From positions 24,725-31,531 of the forward strand of contig PBCV01000021.1 of NCBI GenBank assembly GCA_002717915.1: a stretch of DNA of 6,807 bases, read 5' to 3'. This document shows positions 1-5,476 of the stretch, piece after piece. The notes under the pieces were generated by a model. It was given only the letters and a program-made list of their open reading frames with translations. It searched no databases and was not told the DNA's origin. A program made the translations under genes and the position numbers. The number at the start of each line of letters is the position of its first letter. The stretch's first letter is position 1. Source of the DNA: Fidelibacterota bacterium (GTDB taxonomy: Bacteria > Fidelibacterota > Marinisomatia > Marinisomatales > UBA1611).

Positions 1-752
1 ACAGGATCGATCCTCCGATCGTTAGAACGAACAATGATTTTGGCTCTTTCACCAGGATGGCGCGCAATAGATCTAATATCAATGATCCCATCCTCAATTT
101 CTGGAACTTCCAGCTCAAACAACTTGTACAAAAAATGATTGTCGCTTCGGGAGACTACAATATCCGGACCTTTAGGCGTTACCTCAACGGATTTTATTAC
201 AGCTCGAACCGTTTCTCCACGGCGGTATCTTTCTGAATGAATCTGCTCGCTTTTAGGCATCCGAAGCTCAGCCTGTTCAATATTGATAAAAATACCATCC
301 CGCTGAACCTGGTGCACAACACCAATAACAATTTCCCCAACCCGGTTCGCATAATCCTCGTAAATGTAATTTCGTTCCACATCCCTGAGTCTCTGGGCAA
401 AAAACTGTTTTGCCGTAATGACCAGTCTTCTGCCAAACATTCTTGGATCAATGACTTCTACAAACACATCACCTACTTCCAGGTCTGAAGCATCCGGTTC
501 TTTTTCAATGGCATCTTCCATGGTGATCTCTACCTTATAATCGTCAATTTCTTCCACAATAGTTTTTTCTGCATAAATCTCGATTTCTCCTTTATCAAGA
601 TTCACAATACAACTGCAGTTGGACGAATCACCATATTCTTTTTCGATCACATATAGGAATAATTCTTCGAGGATAGTGGCGAGTTCAGAACGTTCAACGT
701 TCTTTTCCCGCGCTATTTCCGAAAAGACTTCAATAAGTTCTCTGTTTACCAA
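1..752 (-). CDS. nusA: Transcription termination/antitermination factor NusA, N-terminal part (runs off the left edge)
   Basis: NusA binds RNA polymerase and nascent RNA and modulates pausing, intrinsic termination and antitermination. The 250 visible residues cover the N-terminal RNAP-binding domain (about 1-125), an S1 domain (about 135-202, with RDGIFINI at 151-158) and the start of KH1. The signature run SRSDNHFLYKLFELEVPEI (201-219) and the terminal DRRIDP (245-250), which in complete NusA precedes VGACVG, identify the family firmly. The remaining KH1/KH2 portion lies beyond base 1. The start is a TTG at 752-750, chosen because AGGAG (758-762 read on the minus strand) lies 5 bases upstream and the frame then opens with VNRELIEVF, typical of a NusA N-terminus. 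rimP ends 15 bases upstream, so the two are almost certainly cotranscribed. Confidence 0.96.
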   Translation of the reverse strand, partial: MVNRELIEVFSEIAREKNVERSELATILEELFLYVIEKEYGDSSNCSCIVNLDKGEIEIYAEKTIVEEIDDYKVEITMEDAIEKEPDASDLEVGDVFVEVIDPRMFGRRLVITAKQFFAQRLRDVERNYIYEDYANRVGEIVIGVVHQVQRDGIFINIEQAELRMPKSEQIHSERYRRGETVRAVIKSVEVTPKGPDIVVSRSDNHFLYKLFELEVPEIEDGIIDIRSIARHPGERAKIIVRSNDRRIDP

Positions 753-767
753 AATATCTCCTGCGCG

Positions 768-1205
768 TTATTTGAACGAAATTTTTACTTTAGCTGATTT
801 GATTTTATCATATGATAAGCTGACATCATGTATACCATCCTTCAATGTAACAGAAGCATCATCTGCATCTACGACTGTTCCGGTTAGAGACCGAACTATT
901 TCACCATCCATAAATGTTACCCTTAACTGACGGGCAATATTTTTTCGGTACTGGAACGGATACTGTAACGGCTGGTCCAGTCCTGGTGTTGTTACCTCGA
1001 GTCGAAAGCCTTCAGGAAACCGTGCATCAATCTCATTGGAATCTCTCAGGGATTGGGACAATTGTGTCGTATCATCCAACGTAACAGAACGCTCAGAATC
1101 AATGACAACACGAATGTAATTTCCCCGTTTATCTTCGGATACATCCAAAAGGACGTGCCCAGTCGAAAGATGGGATTCAACTATGCTTATCAATGTATCA
1201 TTCAT
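768..1205 (-). CDS. rimP: Ribosome maturation factor RimP
   Basis: RimP is a cytoplasmic factor needed for maturation of the 30S subunit. Counting from the upstream TTG at 1214, the family motif LEVTTPGLDQPL (72-83; family form LEVSSPGLDRPL) is clear, preceded by a typical VTLDD segment (44-48) of the alpha/beta N-terminal domain and followed by an SH3-like C-terminal domain (about 90-148). The length of about 145-148 residues is normal. I prefer ATG at 1205-1203. The alternative TTG at 1214 adds only three residues and starts 3 bases after a terminator-like hairpin. Neither start has a clear Shine-Dalgarno sequence, so the exact start is uncertain. The gene is directly upstream of nusA, the conserved bacterial order, with a 15-base gap holding the nusA ribosome binding site. 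Confidence 0.94.
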   Translation of the reverse strand: MNDTLISIVESHLSTGHVLLDVSEDKRGNYIRVVIDSERSVTLDDTTQLSQSLRDSNEIDARFPEGFRLEVTTPGLDQPLQYPFQYRKNIARQLRVTFMDGEIVRSLTGTVVDADDASVTLKDGIHDVSLSYDKIKSAKVKISFK

Positions 1206-1216
1206 TTCAAACAAAA

Positions 1217-1242
1217 GAAAAGCGGGCTCTCACCCGCTTTTC
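1217..1242 (-). terminator. Rho-independent terminator or attenuator hairpin before rimP
   Basis: On the minus strand this is a perfect 10-bp stem, GAAAAGCGGG with CCCGCTTTTC, around a 6-base loop, followed by TTTTGTTT. The stem-loop plus T-rich tail is a textbook intrinsic terminator for transcripts coming from the TPR gene, whose stop is about 40 bases upstream. It also ends only 2-11 bases before the rimP start, so it lies in the leader of any transcript reading into rimP-nusA. An upstream segment (1243-1249, GCGGGCT) can instead pair with AGCCCGC (1222-1228), which would disrupt the terminator stem. Confidence 0.8.
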
Positions 1243-1250
1243 AGCCCGCG

Positions 1251-1279
1251 ATTTTACGGGATATCTATGTGTTTAACAA
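1251..1279 (-). promoter_or_regulatory. Possible sigma70-type promoter for rimP-nusA
   Basis: On the minus strand, TTGTTA (1279-1274) and TAAAAT (1256-1251) are separated by 17 bases, matching the -35 and -10 consensus at 4/6 and 5/6. Transcription would start near 1244, after a GC-rich discriminator (CGCGGGC), and the 5' end would be taken up by the terminator-like hairpin. The -35 element lies 5 bases past the end of the TPR reading frame. This is motif matching only. Confidence 0.4.
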
Positions 1280-1283
1280 GTAT

Positions 1284-1958
1284 TTAGCCCACGATATTTC
1301 CAAGGATTTCTTCAGCGTCCTGCTTCTGGTCACTGTTGAGATCTTTGTTAGCTAACAACCCATCCACTATGACACGGGCACCCTCAAGATCACCCTGTCT
1401 AAGGATCAGGCGCGCTTTCGAAAGTTCAAGCATCCTGTACGTGTGTGCATCCCTGCTTTTTTTCATCCCCTGGTCCAGATAAGAAACTGCACCATCCATA
1501 TTATTCCCCTGTGCGTCAATATCTGAAAGCATGAGGGCAGCCGATGAAACCATAATATCAACGGGTTGATGATTAAAAAATTCAGTTAAATATTGTTCCG
1601 CTTGAGTAACATCTCCCGATTCATATTTCATTTTCCCAAGGTAGTAACCGGCCACAGATGAACTGGGTGTTCCCTCAAATTCATTTAGAACCGTTTCCAA
1701 TTGAAACTGGGCATTATTTACGTCTCCGCGATCCAAAGCAACTAAAGCCTGCCCAAGTGCAGCACTGGCCTCTAATTTATGCTGTGTCCGTTTTTCAGTC
1801 ATAACATTATATCCTAATAACACAACAATCAGGCCGATTGCCAACTTCATATAAAGCGACCTGTTTTCTTCAAGGTGGGCCTGGGCCTGGTCAACCGATT
1901 CCAGGAATGGATCTCTTTGAATTTCCTTACGGGTGATTTTTTTCTTTGGTTTTAGCAT
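1284..1958 (-). CDS. Single-pass membrane protein with TPR-like repeats (YfgM-like architecture)
   Basis: The 224-residue protein has a basic cytoplasmic N-terminus (LKPKKKITRK), one transmembrane segment at about 36-53 (LYMKLAIGLIVVLLGYNV) and a periplasmic helical domain. Four degenerate 34-38-residue TPR-like units can be traced at about 64-97, 101-134, 138-171 and 175-208, with the usual GD.. A/Q pattern (RGDVNNAQ, SGDVTQAE, QGDLEGAR). This layout resembles YfgM/TPR_21 proteins, which in E. coli associate with the SecYEG translocon and periplasmic chaperones. Extending that role here is inference. The ATG start at 1958-1956 has AAGGAA (1967-1962) 3 bases upstream. The gene lies 34 bases after tRNA-Arg with no terminator between, so it probably shares the tRNA promoter. 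A strong hairpin follows it before rimP. Confidence 0.82.
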   Translation of the reverse strand: MLKPKKKITRKEIQRDPFLESVDQAQAHLEENRSLYMKLAIGLIVVLLGYNVMTEKRTQHKLEASAALGQALVALDRGDVNNAQFQLETVLNEFEGTPSSSVAGYYLGKMKYESGDVTQAEQYLTEFFNHQPVDIMVSSAALMLSDIDAQGNNMDGAVSYLDQGMKKSRDAHTYRMLELSKARLILRQGDLEGARVIVDGLLANKDLNSDQKQDAEEILGNIVG

Positions 1959-1992
1959 AATTTCCTTTTTTAAATATTCTATTAAATGAATG

Positions 1993-2064
1993 TACCCTCG
2001 GCAGGAATCGAACCTGCATCTAATGCTTAGGAGGCACTTGTTCTATCCATTGAACTACAAGGGC
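1993..2064 (-). tRNA. tRNA-Arg (anticodon CCU)
   Basis: A full cloverleaf can be folded by hand. The acceptor GCCCTTG pairs with CGAGGGT (G-U at 1-72 and U-G at 6-67), the D stem is GTTC/GAAC, and the anticodon stem AGTGC/GCATT carries the loop CTCCTAA. The T stem GCAGG/CCTGC carries the loop TTCGATT. The anticodon CCU reads AGG arginine codons. The gene is 72 bases with a 4-base variable loop. After the discriminator A the genome reads CAT, so the 3' CCA is not encoded and must be added by nucleotidyltransferase. It sits between gpsA and the TPR gene on the same strand. Confidence 0.96.
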
Positions 2065-2080
2065 AGACTTTAAAATTACC

Positions 2081-2110
2081 ATTATGGGGTAAACGGTACA
2101 AGAAGGTCAA
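2081..2110 (-). promoter_or_regulatory. Probable promoter of tRNA-Arg (and likely the TPR gene)
   Basis: On the minus strand, TTGACC (2110-2105) and CATAAT (2086-2081) are each 5/6 matches to the sigma70-type consensus and are 18 bases apart. The predicted start near 2074 leaves a leader of about 10 bases before the tRNA at 2064. The promoter begins only 8 bases beyond the gpsA stop codon, so this short gap appears dedicated to starting the tRNA transcript. Confidence 0.65.
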
Positions 2111-2117
2111 ATCCTTA

Positions 2118-3110
2118 TCATTCATGGCTTAATTCTCTTGTCATTAATTTGGCTACAGATTCTTTCGGGTTCGCACCATGAAAAAGAACCTGATAAATGC
2201 CCTCGGTAATAGGCATCTCCACTTTATATTTATCCAGTAACTGATGCAGGGATTTTGCCGTCTCAACACCTTCTGCCACCATGCGCATATTGGCAAGAAT
2301 TTCATCAAGTGTTTTCCCTTCACCGATAAGTTGGCCTACTCTGCGATTGCGGCTGTACCGACTCAGACAGGTAACGATTAGGTCCCCGATACCGCTTAAC
2401 CCGGAAAAGGTTTTTGGGTTGGCACCCATTGCCGATCCCAGCCTGGAAATTTCTCTCATCCCCCTAGTCATAAGTGCCGCCTTTGAATTATCACCGTATC
2501 CAATACCATCACTGATTCCTGCGGCAATGGCAATCACGTTTTTCATGGCACCGCCTAATTCAACACCTCGTATGTCTGTGTTGGTGTAAATACGAAGATT
2601 TTCATTGGAAAATAATTCCTGGATCGATTTTGCTGTGTCCAGGTCCTGGGAAGCAGAAACAAGTGTGGTCGGGTATCCAGCGATCACCTCTTCCGCATGG
2701 CTTGGACCAGAAAGAGTTACAGTATTACTATAAGAATTATTTAAAACATCATTTATAATTTCACTTACAGTCATTAAAGTATTAATTTCAATGCCTTTTG
2801 AAACATTGACAATTATTTTATTATTGGTGAATAGCGGTACCAAATCTTCCACTACATTTCGGATGGATTGCGATGGTATGGCAATTACAATAATATCAGC
2901 CGACTCCAGCGTTTCCTGTGCATTTGTAGTAAAGAATACATTATCCGGGAAATGCAGTTCTGGTACGAGGTAATGTACTCTGGTCTTTTTTATATATTCC
3001 ACCACCGCAGAATTGCGGTGCCACATGGTAACAGTGGCCCCTTTCTGAGCAGCAACAGATCCCAGGGCTCCTCCCCAGGATCCGCAACCTAAAAATGATA
3101 TATTAGCCAC
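2118..3110 (-). CDS. gpsA: NAD(P)+-dependent glycerol-3-phosphate dehydrogenase GpsA
   Basis: GpsA interconverts dihydroxyacetone phosphate and sn-glycerol-3-phosphate in the cytoplasm, supplying the backbone for phospholipids. At 330 residues the length is normal. The N-terminal Rossmann fold has GCGSWG (8-13). VSKGIE (103-108) and GPSHAEEV (135-142) are family motifs. The substrate/catalytic region GVELGGAMKNVIAIAAGI (182-199) contains the expected lysine K190, and SRNRRVG (253-259) matches the nucleotide-contact motif. The start is a GTG at 3110-3108, only 2 bases after the stop of the acyl-CoA synthetase. No clear Shine-Dalgarno is visible, so translation is probably coupled to the upstream gene. 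No terminator follows; the tRNA-Arg promoter begins within a few bases of its TGA stop. Confidence 0.97.
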   Translation of the reverse strand: MANISFLGCGSWGGALGSVAAQKGATVTMWHRNSAVVEYIKKTRVHYLVPELHFPDNVFFTTNAQETLESADIIVIAIPSQSIRNVVEDLVPLFTNNKIIVNVSKGIEINTLMTVSEIINDVLNNSYSNTVTLSGPSHAEEVIAGYPTTLVSASQDLDTAKSIQELFSNENLRIYTNTDIRGVELGGAMKNVIAIAAGISDGIGYGDNSKAALMTRGMREISRLGSAMGANPKTFSGLSGIGDLIVTCLSRYSRNRRVGQLIGEGKTLDEILANMRMVAEGVETAKSLHQLLDKYKVEMPITEGIYQVLFHGANPKESVAKLMTRELSHE

Positions 3111-3112
3111 GC

Positions 3113-4891
3113 TTATTCGGAGTACATTGACTCGATCATATCAGACCAGTTTTCATTGATCTGTTTACGACGGATTTTTAGTGTGGGAGTCAACTCACCA
3201 TCATCGATAGTAAAATCACGTGGAAGAATTGAGAATGTTTTCAATTGTTCTGGATTTGAAAATTTCCCATTCAATCTGTTTACCTCGGATTGGATCTCAG
3301 ATTTTACATCATCACTATCGGTAAAATCAGATAGTTCATGCCCGTTTTCTTTTAACACGGCCAACTGTTCCCCAGGATCCTTTGGAATTGAATCGGGTTC
3401 CAGCCCAACTTTATCCCGGAGAATAGCACCCACATCCAGCGTAAACAGTGCCGAACAATATTTCCGGGCATCCCCAACCAGAAAACATTGAGATATAACC
3501 GGGATGGATTTCATGGTTTCTTCAATAATAAGTGGAGCAATATTTTTTCCCGCAGAACTTACATAGATCTCTTTCTTGCGTCCTGTTATTGAAAGGTAAC
3601 CATCAGAATCAATTTTGCCTACATCACCGGTATGAAGCCACCCATCGATAATTGTCTCGGCTGTAGCCTGCTCGTTACGATAGTATCCTTTCATTACATG
3701 ATCACCCTTTAGTAGGACCTCACCATCTCCAGCAAGTTCTACGCGTGTGTCTGGTATGGCTTTGCCTACTGATCCAATCTTATTATTACCCATATAGTTA
3801 AGAGTCGCTCCTGCTGTATTCTCTGTCATACCATAGCCCTCATATAGTGGTATCCCTAGATCTTGAAATAATGACAAGATATCAGGATTGATCGGAGCCG
3901 CACCGCTGATAGCGAACTTCACATTACTAAATCCTGCAGCTGCTTTTAGTTTTCCTTTGAAAACACTAGATAGACCTGGGATCTTTAAGCCTACCTTTAG
4001 TATGGCCTTTGAATCAATGGCAGCTTTCAGGTTTGAATATATTTTTTCATAGATCCTAGGAACAGAAATAAATAAATGAGGCTGCACTTCTTTTGCATAG
4101 TCCACCGTATTTAATGGGCTGTCCACGATGTGCATATGCATTGCCCTACGGATCCAGTAATGATTATCAACCAGCTGCCCAAAAACATGTGCACCAGGGA
4201 GCCATGAGACATAAAGGTCGCCCTGGTTAAATTTCATTAGGGACAGAATGGAGTCCAGTGAGAATGTCCAATTTCGGTGAACTAACTCGACTCCTTTTGG
4301 GTCCCCGGTGGTTCCGGATGTATAAATTAATGAAGATGTATCACCAGGTTCGATTCCCTCGTATCGTGACATAACTTGAGAATCAGTAATATTAGAACCT
4401 TTTGAAATAAACTTGTCCCAAGTAATTATCTTTGCATGATCTAGCTGTTCTACACCATCAAAGGTCACAACAAACTCAACCTTATCAAGATTGTCCAATA
4501 TGGTCAATAACCTATGATTTGGCATTTTTTCTGGTTCATTATTATCATTTGGATTATTGCCTAGAAAAACAATTTTCGAATCAGAATTGCCTACAACCCA
4601 TTCTACTTCATTTGATGAACTGGTATGGTATACTCCAACAGAAACACTATTAATTAACTGTGTAGCTGTATAACACCCATTCCATTCTTTTCTATTGTAG
4701 CTATAAATACTTACTTTATCATTTTTCCCGATACCACAGGCAATGAGAGATTTGGAAATCGCCAAGACTGAATCATAGAATTCGCTCCATGTATCTGTTT
4801 GCCATTGGCCTGAGCTATCCTTGATTGATAAGGCAGGTTCATTGCCATATTTCTCAACATTCTGAAGTAAATATTTTGGTGTATTCATCAT
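3113..4891 (-). CDS. Long-chain acyl-CoA synthetase (AMP-forming, FadD15/ACSL type)
   Basis: The enzyme activates free fatty acids to acyl-CoA via an acyl-adenylate. Numbering from the longest frame (ATG at 4978, 621 residues), it has the adenylate-forming motifs in order: P-loop YTSGTTGDPKG (219-229), YEGYGMTENTAG (379-390), GWLHTGD (446-452), GRKKE (466-470) and the C-terminal TPTLKIRRK (597-605) with the adenylation lysine at about 601. The insertions and the lack of a transmembrane segment fit the FadD15-like group of about 600 residues. I prefer the tandem ATG ATG at 4891-4886, because family homology begins at NTPKYLLQNVEKYGNEPAL and the first 29 residues of the longer form match nothing and are coded by a dyad and AT-rich sequence. 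Neither start has a good ribosome binding site. It leads gpsA by 2 bases, suggesting a lipid-precursor operon. Confidence 0.93.
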   Translation of the reverse strand: MMNTPKYLLQNVEKYGNEPALSIKDSSGQWQTDTWSEFYDSVLAISKSLIACGIGKNDKVSIYSYNRKEWNGCYTATQLINSVSVGVYHTSSSNEVEWVVGNSDSKIVFLGNNPNDNNEPEKMPNHRLLTILDNLDKVEFVVTFDGVEQLDHAKIITWDKFISKGSNITDSQVMSRYEGIEPGDTSSLIYTSGTTGDPKGVELVHRNWTFSLDSILSLMKFNQGDLYVSWLPGAHVFGQLVDNHYWIRRAMHMHIVDSPLNTVDYAKEVQPHLFISVPRIYEKIYSNLKAAIDSKAILKVGLKIPGLSSVFKGKLKAAAGFSNVKFAISGAAPINPDILSLFQDLGIPLYEGYGMTENTAGATLNYMGNNKIGSVGKAIPDTRVELAGDGEVLLKGDHVMKGYYRNEQATAETIIDGWLHTGDVGKIDSDGYLSITGRKKEIYVSSAGKNIAPLIIEETMKSIPVISQCFLVGDARKYCSALFTLDVGAILRDKVGLEPDSIPKDPGEQLAVLKENGHELSDFTDSDDVKSEIQSEVNRLNGKFSNPEQLKTFSILPRDFTIDDGELTPTLKIRRKQINENWSDMIESMYSE

Positions 4892-4953
4892 AATTATTTT
4901 CTTGTTGTCTTTTTGGTGAAACTCATTAAACTGAATATCAAGTTTAACTCCAC

Positions 4954-4974
4954 TAGAATTTATATCGAATTCTA
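4954..4974. promoter_or_regulatory. Perfect 7-7-7 dyad, candidate operator at the acyl-CoA synthetase start
   Basis: TAGAATT (4954-4960) and AATTCTA (4968-4974) form a perfect 7-base inverted repeat around the 7-base centre TATATCG. If the synthetase starts at 4891, the dyad is non-coding and about 60 bases upstream. A weak -10-like TATAAA (minus strand 4964-4959) lies inside it, with TTGGTA (4985-4980) 15 bases further upstream. That geometry would suit a repressor covering the -10 region. The regulator is unknown. A chance palindrome in AT-rich DNA is possible. Confidence 0.35.
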
Positions 4975-4995
4975 ACATTTACCAATTCCATGACC

Positions 4996-5023
4996 TTGAC
5001 ACTGCATTCACTTGACTGATAAG
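4996..5023 (+). promoter_or_regulatory. Probable promoter of tRNA-Leu
   Basis: TTGACA (4996-5001, perfect -35) is followed after 16 bases by GATAAG (5018-5023, 4/6 match to the -10 consensus). Transcription would start near 5030, about 23 bases before the tRNA. The stretch after the -10 is GC-rich (TTCCGCCCCCT), as in discriminators of stringently controlled stable-RNA promoters. That regulatory reading is inference. Confidence 0.6.
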
Positions 5024-5052
5024 TTCCGCCCCCTGTTTTCTTCATCCATATT

Positions 5053-5136
5053 GCCGGTGTGGCGGAATTGGTAGACGCGGTGGATTCAAAATCCATTTCT
5101 CGCAAGAGAGTGGGGGTTCGAGCCCCTCCACCGGTA
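5053..5136 (+). tRNA. tRNA-Leu (anticodon CAA)
   Basis: This is a class II tRNA of 84 bases. The acceptor GCCGGTG pairs with CACCGGT (G-U at 1-72, common in leucine tRNAs). The anticodon stem GTGGA/TCCAT carries the loop TTCAAAA, giving anticodon CAA, which reads TTG codons. The long variable arm folds as TCTC-GCAA-GAGA with a GNRA tetraloop. The T arm is GGGGG/CCCTC around TTCGAGC. The bases after discriminator A are CAA, so CCA is not encoded. It is transcribed divergently from the acyl-CoA synthetase and is the only clear stable-RNA gene on the plus strand here. Confidence 0.97.
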
Positions 5137-5182
5137 CAATCTGCATGATTTCAGGCCCTGTTTTTAGCCTTTAAATTTTTCC

Positions 5183-5211
5183 TTGACTTGTATTAAATAA
5201 ACCAATACTTT
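5183..5211 (+). promoter_or_regulatory. Possible promoter of an orphan small RNA
   Basis: TTGACT (5183-5188, 5/6 to the -35 consensus) is separated by exactly 17 bases from TACTTT (5206-5211, a weak -10). The predicted start is near 5218, immediately before two hairpins that end in an intrinsic terminator. The -10 is poor, so the alternative is that the downstream hairpins are simply the trailer of the tRNA-Leu transcript. Confidence 0.4.
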
Positions 5212-5217
5212 AACCGT

Positions 5218-5305
5218 TGAAGGTGCTGGTTTGGTACCTTTGGTATGTGGAAGGGGTAGACGTTCATTCTGTCCGAGGTCATGATGAACTCTGCCCCATT
5301 TTTTT
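5218..5305 (+). ncRNA. Candidate small structured RNA of about 88 nt
   Basis: Between the possible promoter and a T7 run the plus strand folds into two hairpins. The first pairs AAGGTGC (5220-5226) with GTACCTT (5234-5240) around a 7-base loop, including one G-U. The second is the terminator hairpin at 5253-5297 with a large 16-base loop containing GTCCGAGG. No plus-strand gene lies downstream, so it does not look like the leader of a protein gene. I did not recognise a known family: it lacks the SRP RNA core, is too short for typical 6S or tmRNA, and shows no T-box. It could be an independent sRNA or the processed 3' trailer of tRNA-Leu. The boundaries are predictions. Confidence 0.45.
5253..5305 (+). 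terminator. Intrinsic terminator, plus-strand directional
   Basis: GGGGTAGA (5253-5260) pairs with TCTGCCCC (5290-5297) over 8 bp, and after one unpaired C (5261) GTTCAT (5262-5267) pairs with ATGAAC (5284-5289) over 6 more, giving about 14 bp around a 16-base loop. Seven T residues follow at 5299-5305. The opposite strand has no T run after the stem, so the signal acts rightward only. It would end either the tRNA-Leu transcript or the candidate small RNA. The loop is larger than in a minimal terminator. Confidence 0.8.
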
Positions 5306-5476
5306 ATTATTATATTGTAATGTTATTGTTTTACTAATAATGTATTAATCTTATTATTATTATATTTATATACATTTAATAATGTGGTATAAGTGAGCAT
5401 TATTTTCCTAAGAATCAATGACCGTATATATATATATATTACAAAAATGGTACTGCTGAACCGGTATTAAATCCAA
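5306..5476. other. AT-rich intergenic stretch with simple repeats
   Basis: No gene is visible between the terminator and the end of the PurL-like gene. The stretch is dominated by TTA/ATT triplet runs (around 5301-5315 and 5351-5365) and a TA dinucleotide run at 5425-5439. At the right end, ATCCAA (5471-5476) and TTGGAT (5481-5486) form a 6-bp inverted repeat with a 4-base loop across the stop codon of the minus-strand gene. It has only TTTAA after it, so it is a weak terminator candidate at best. The stretch lies where rightward RNA transcription and leftward protein-gene transcription converge. Confidence 0.6.

Noticed and set aside
197..451. A minus-strand 84-codon frame inside nusA
   Set aside because: It is an out-of-frame shadow; the real NusA frame runs through the same bases with strong family motifs.
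237..488. Plus-strand open frames opposite nusA, rimP, gpsA and the acyl-CoA synthetase (for example 237-488, 619-930, 1053-1355, 2281-2589 and 3156-3491)
   Set aside because: They are antisense shadows of clearly identified genes, with no family resemblance.
5281..5337. An 18-codon hydrophobic frame (MMNSAPFFYYYIVMLLFY) preceded by GAGG, overlapping the terminator
   Set aside because: Its residues simply reflect the T-rich terminator tail and TTA repeats, the ribosome-site spacing is poor, and the start is buried in the hairpin.
5301..5440. AT-rich TTA and TA repeats as a replication origin or CRISPR leader
   Set aside because: No DnaA-box cluster, no regularly spaced repeats and no associated genes are visible; it looks like low-complexity intergenic DNA.
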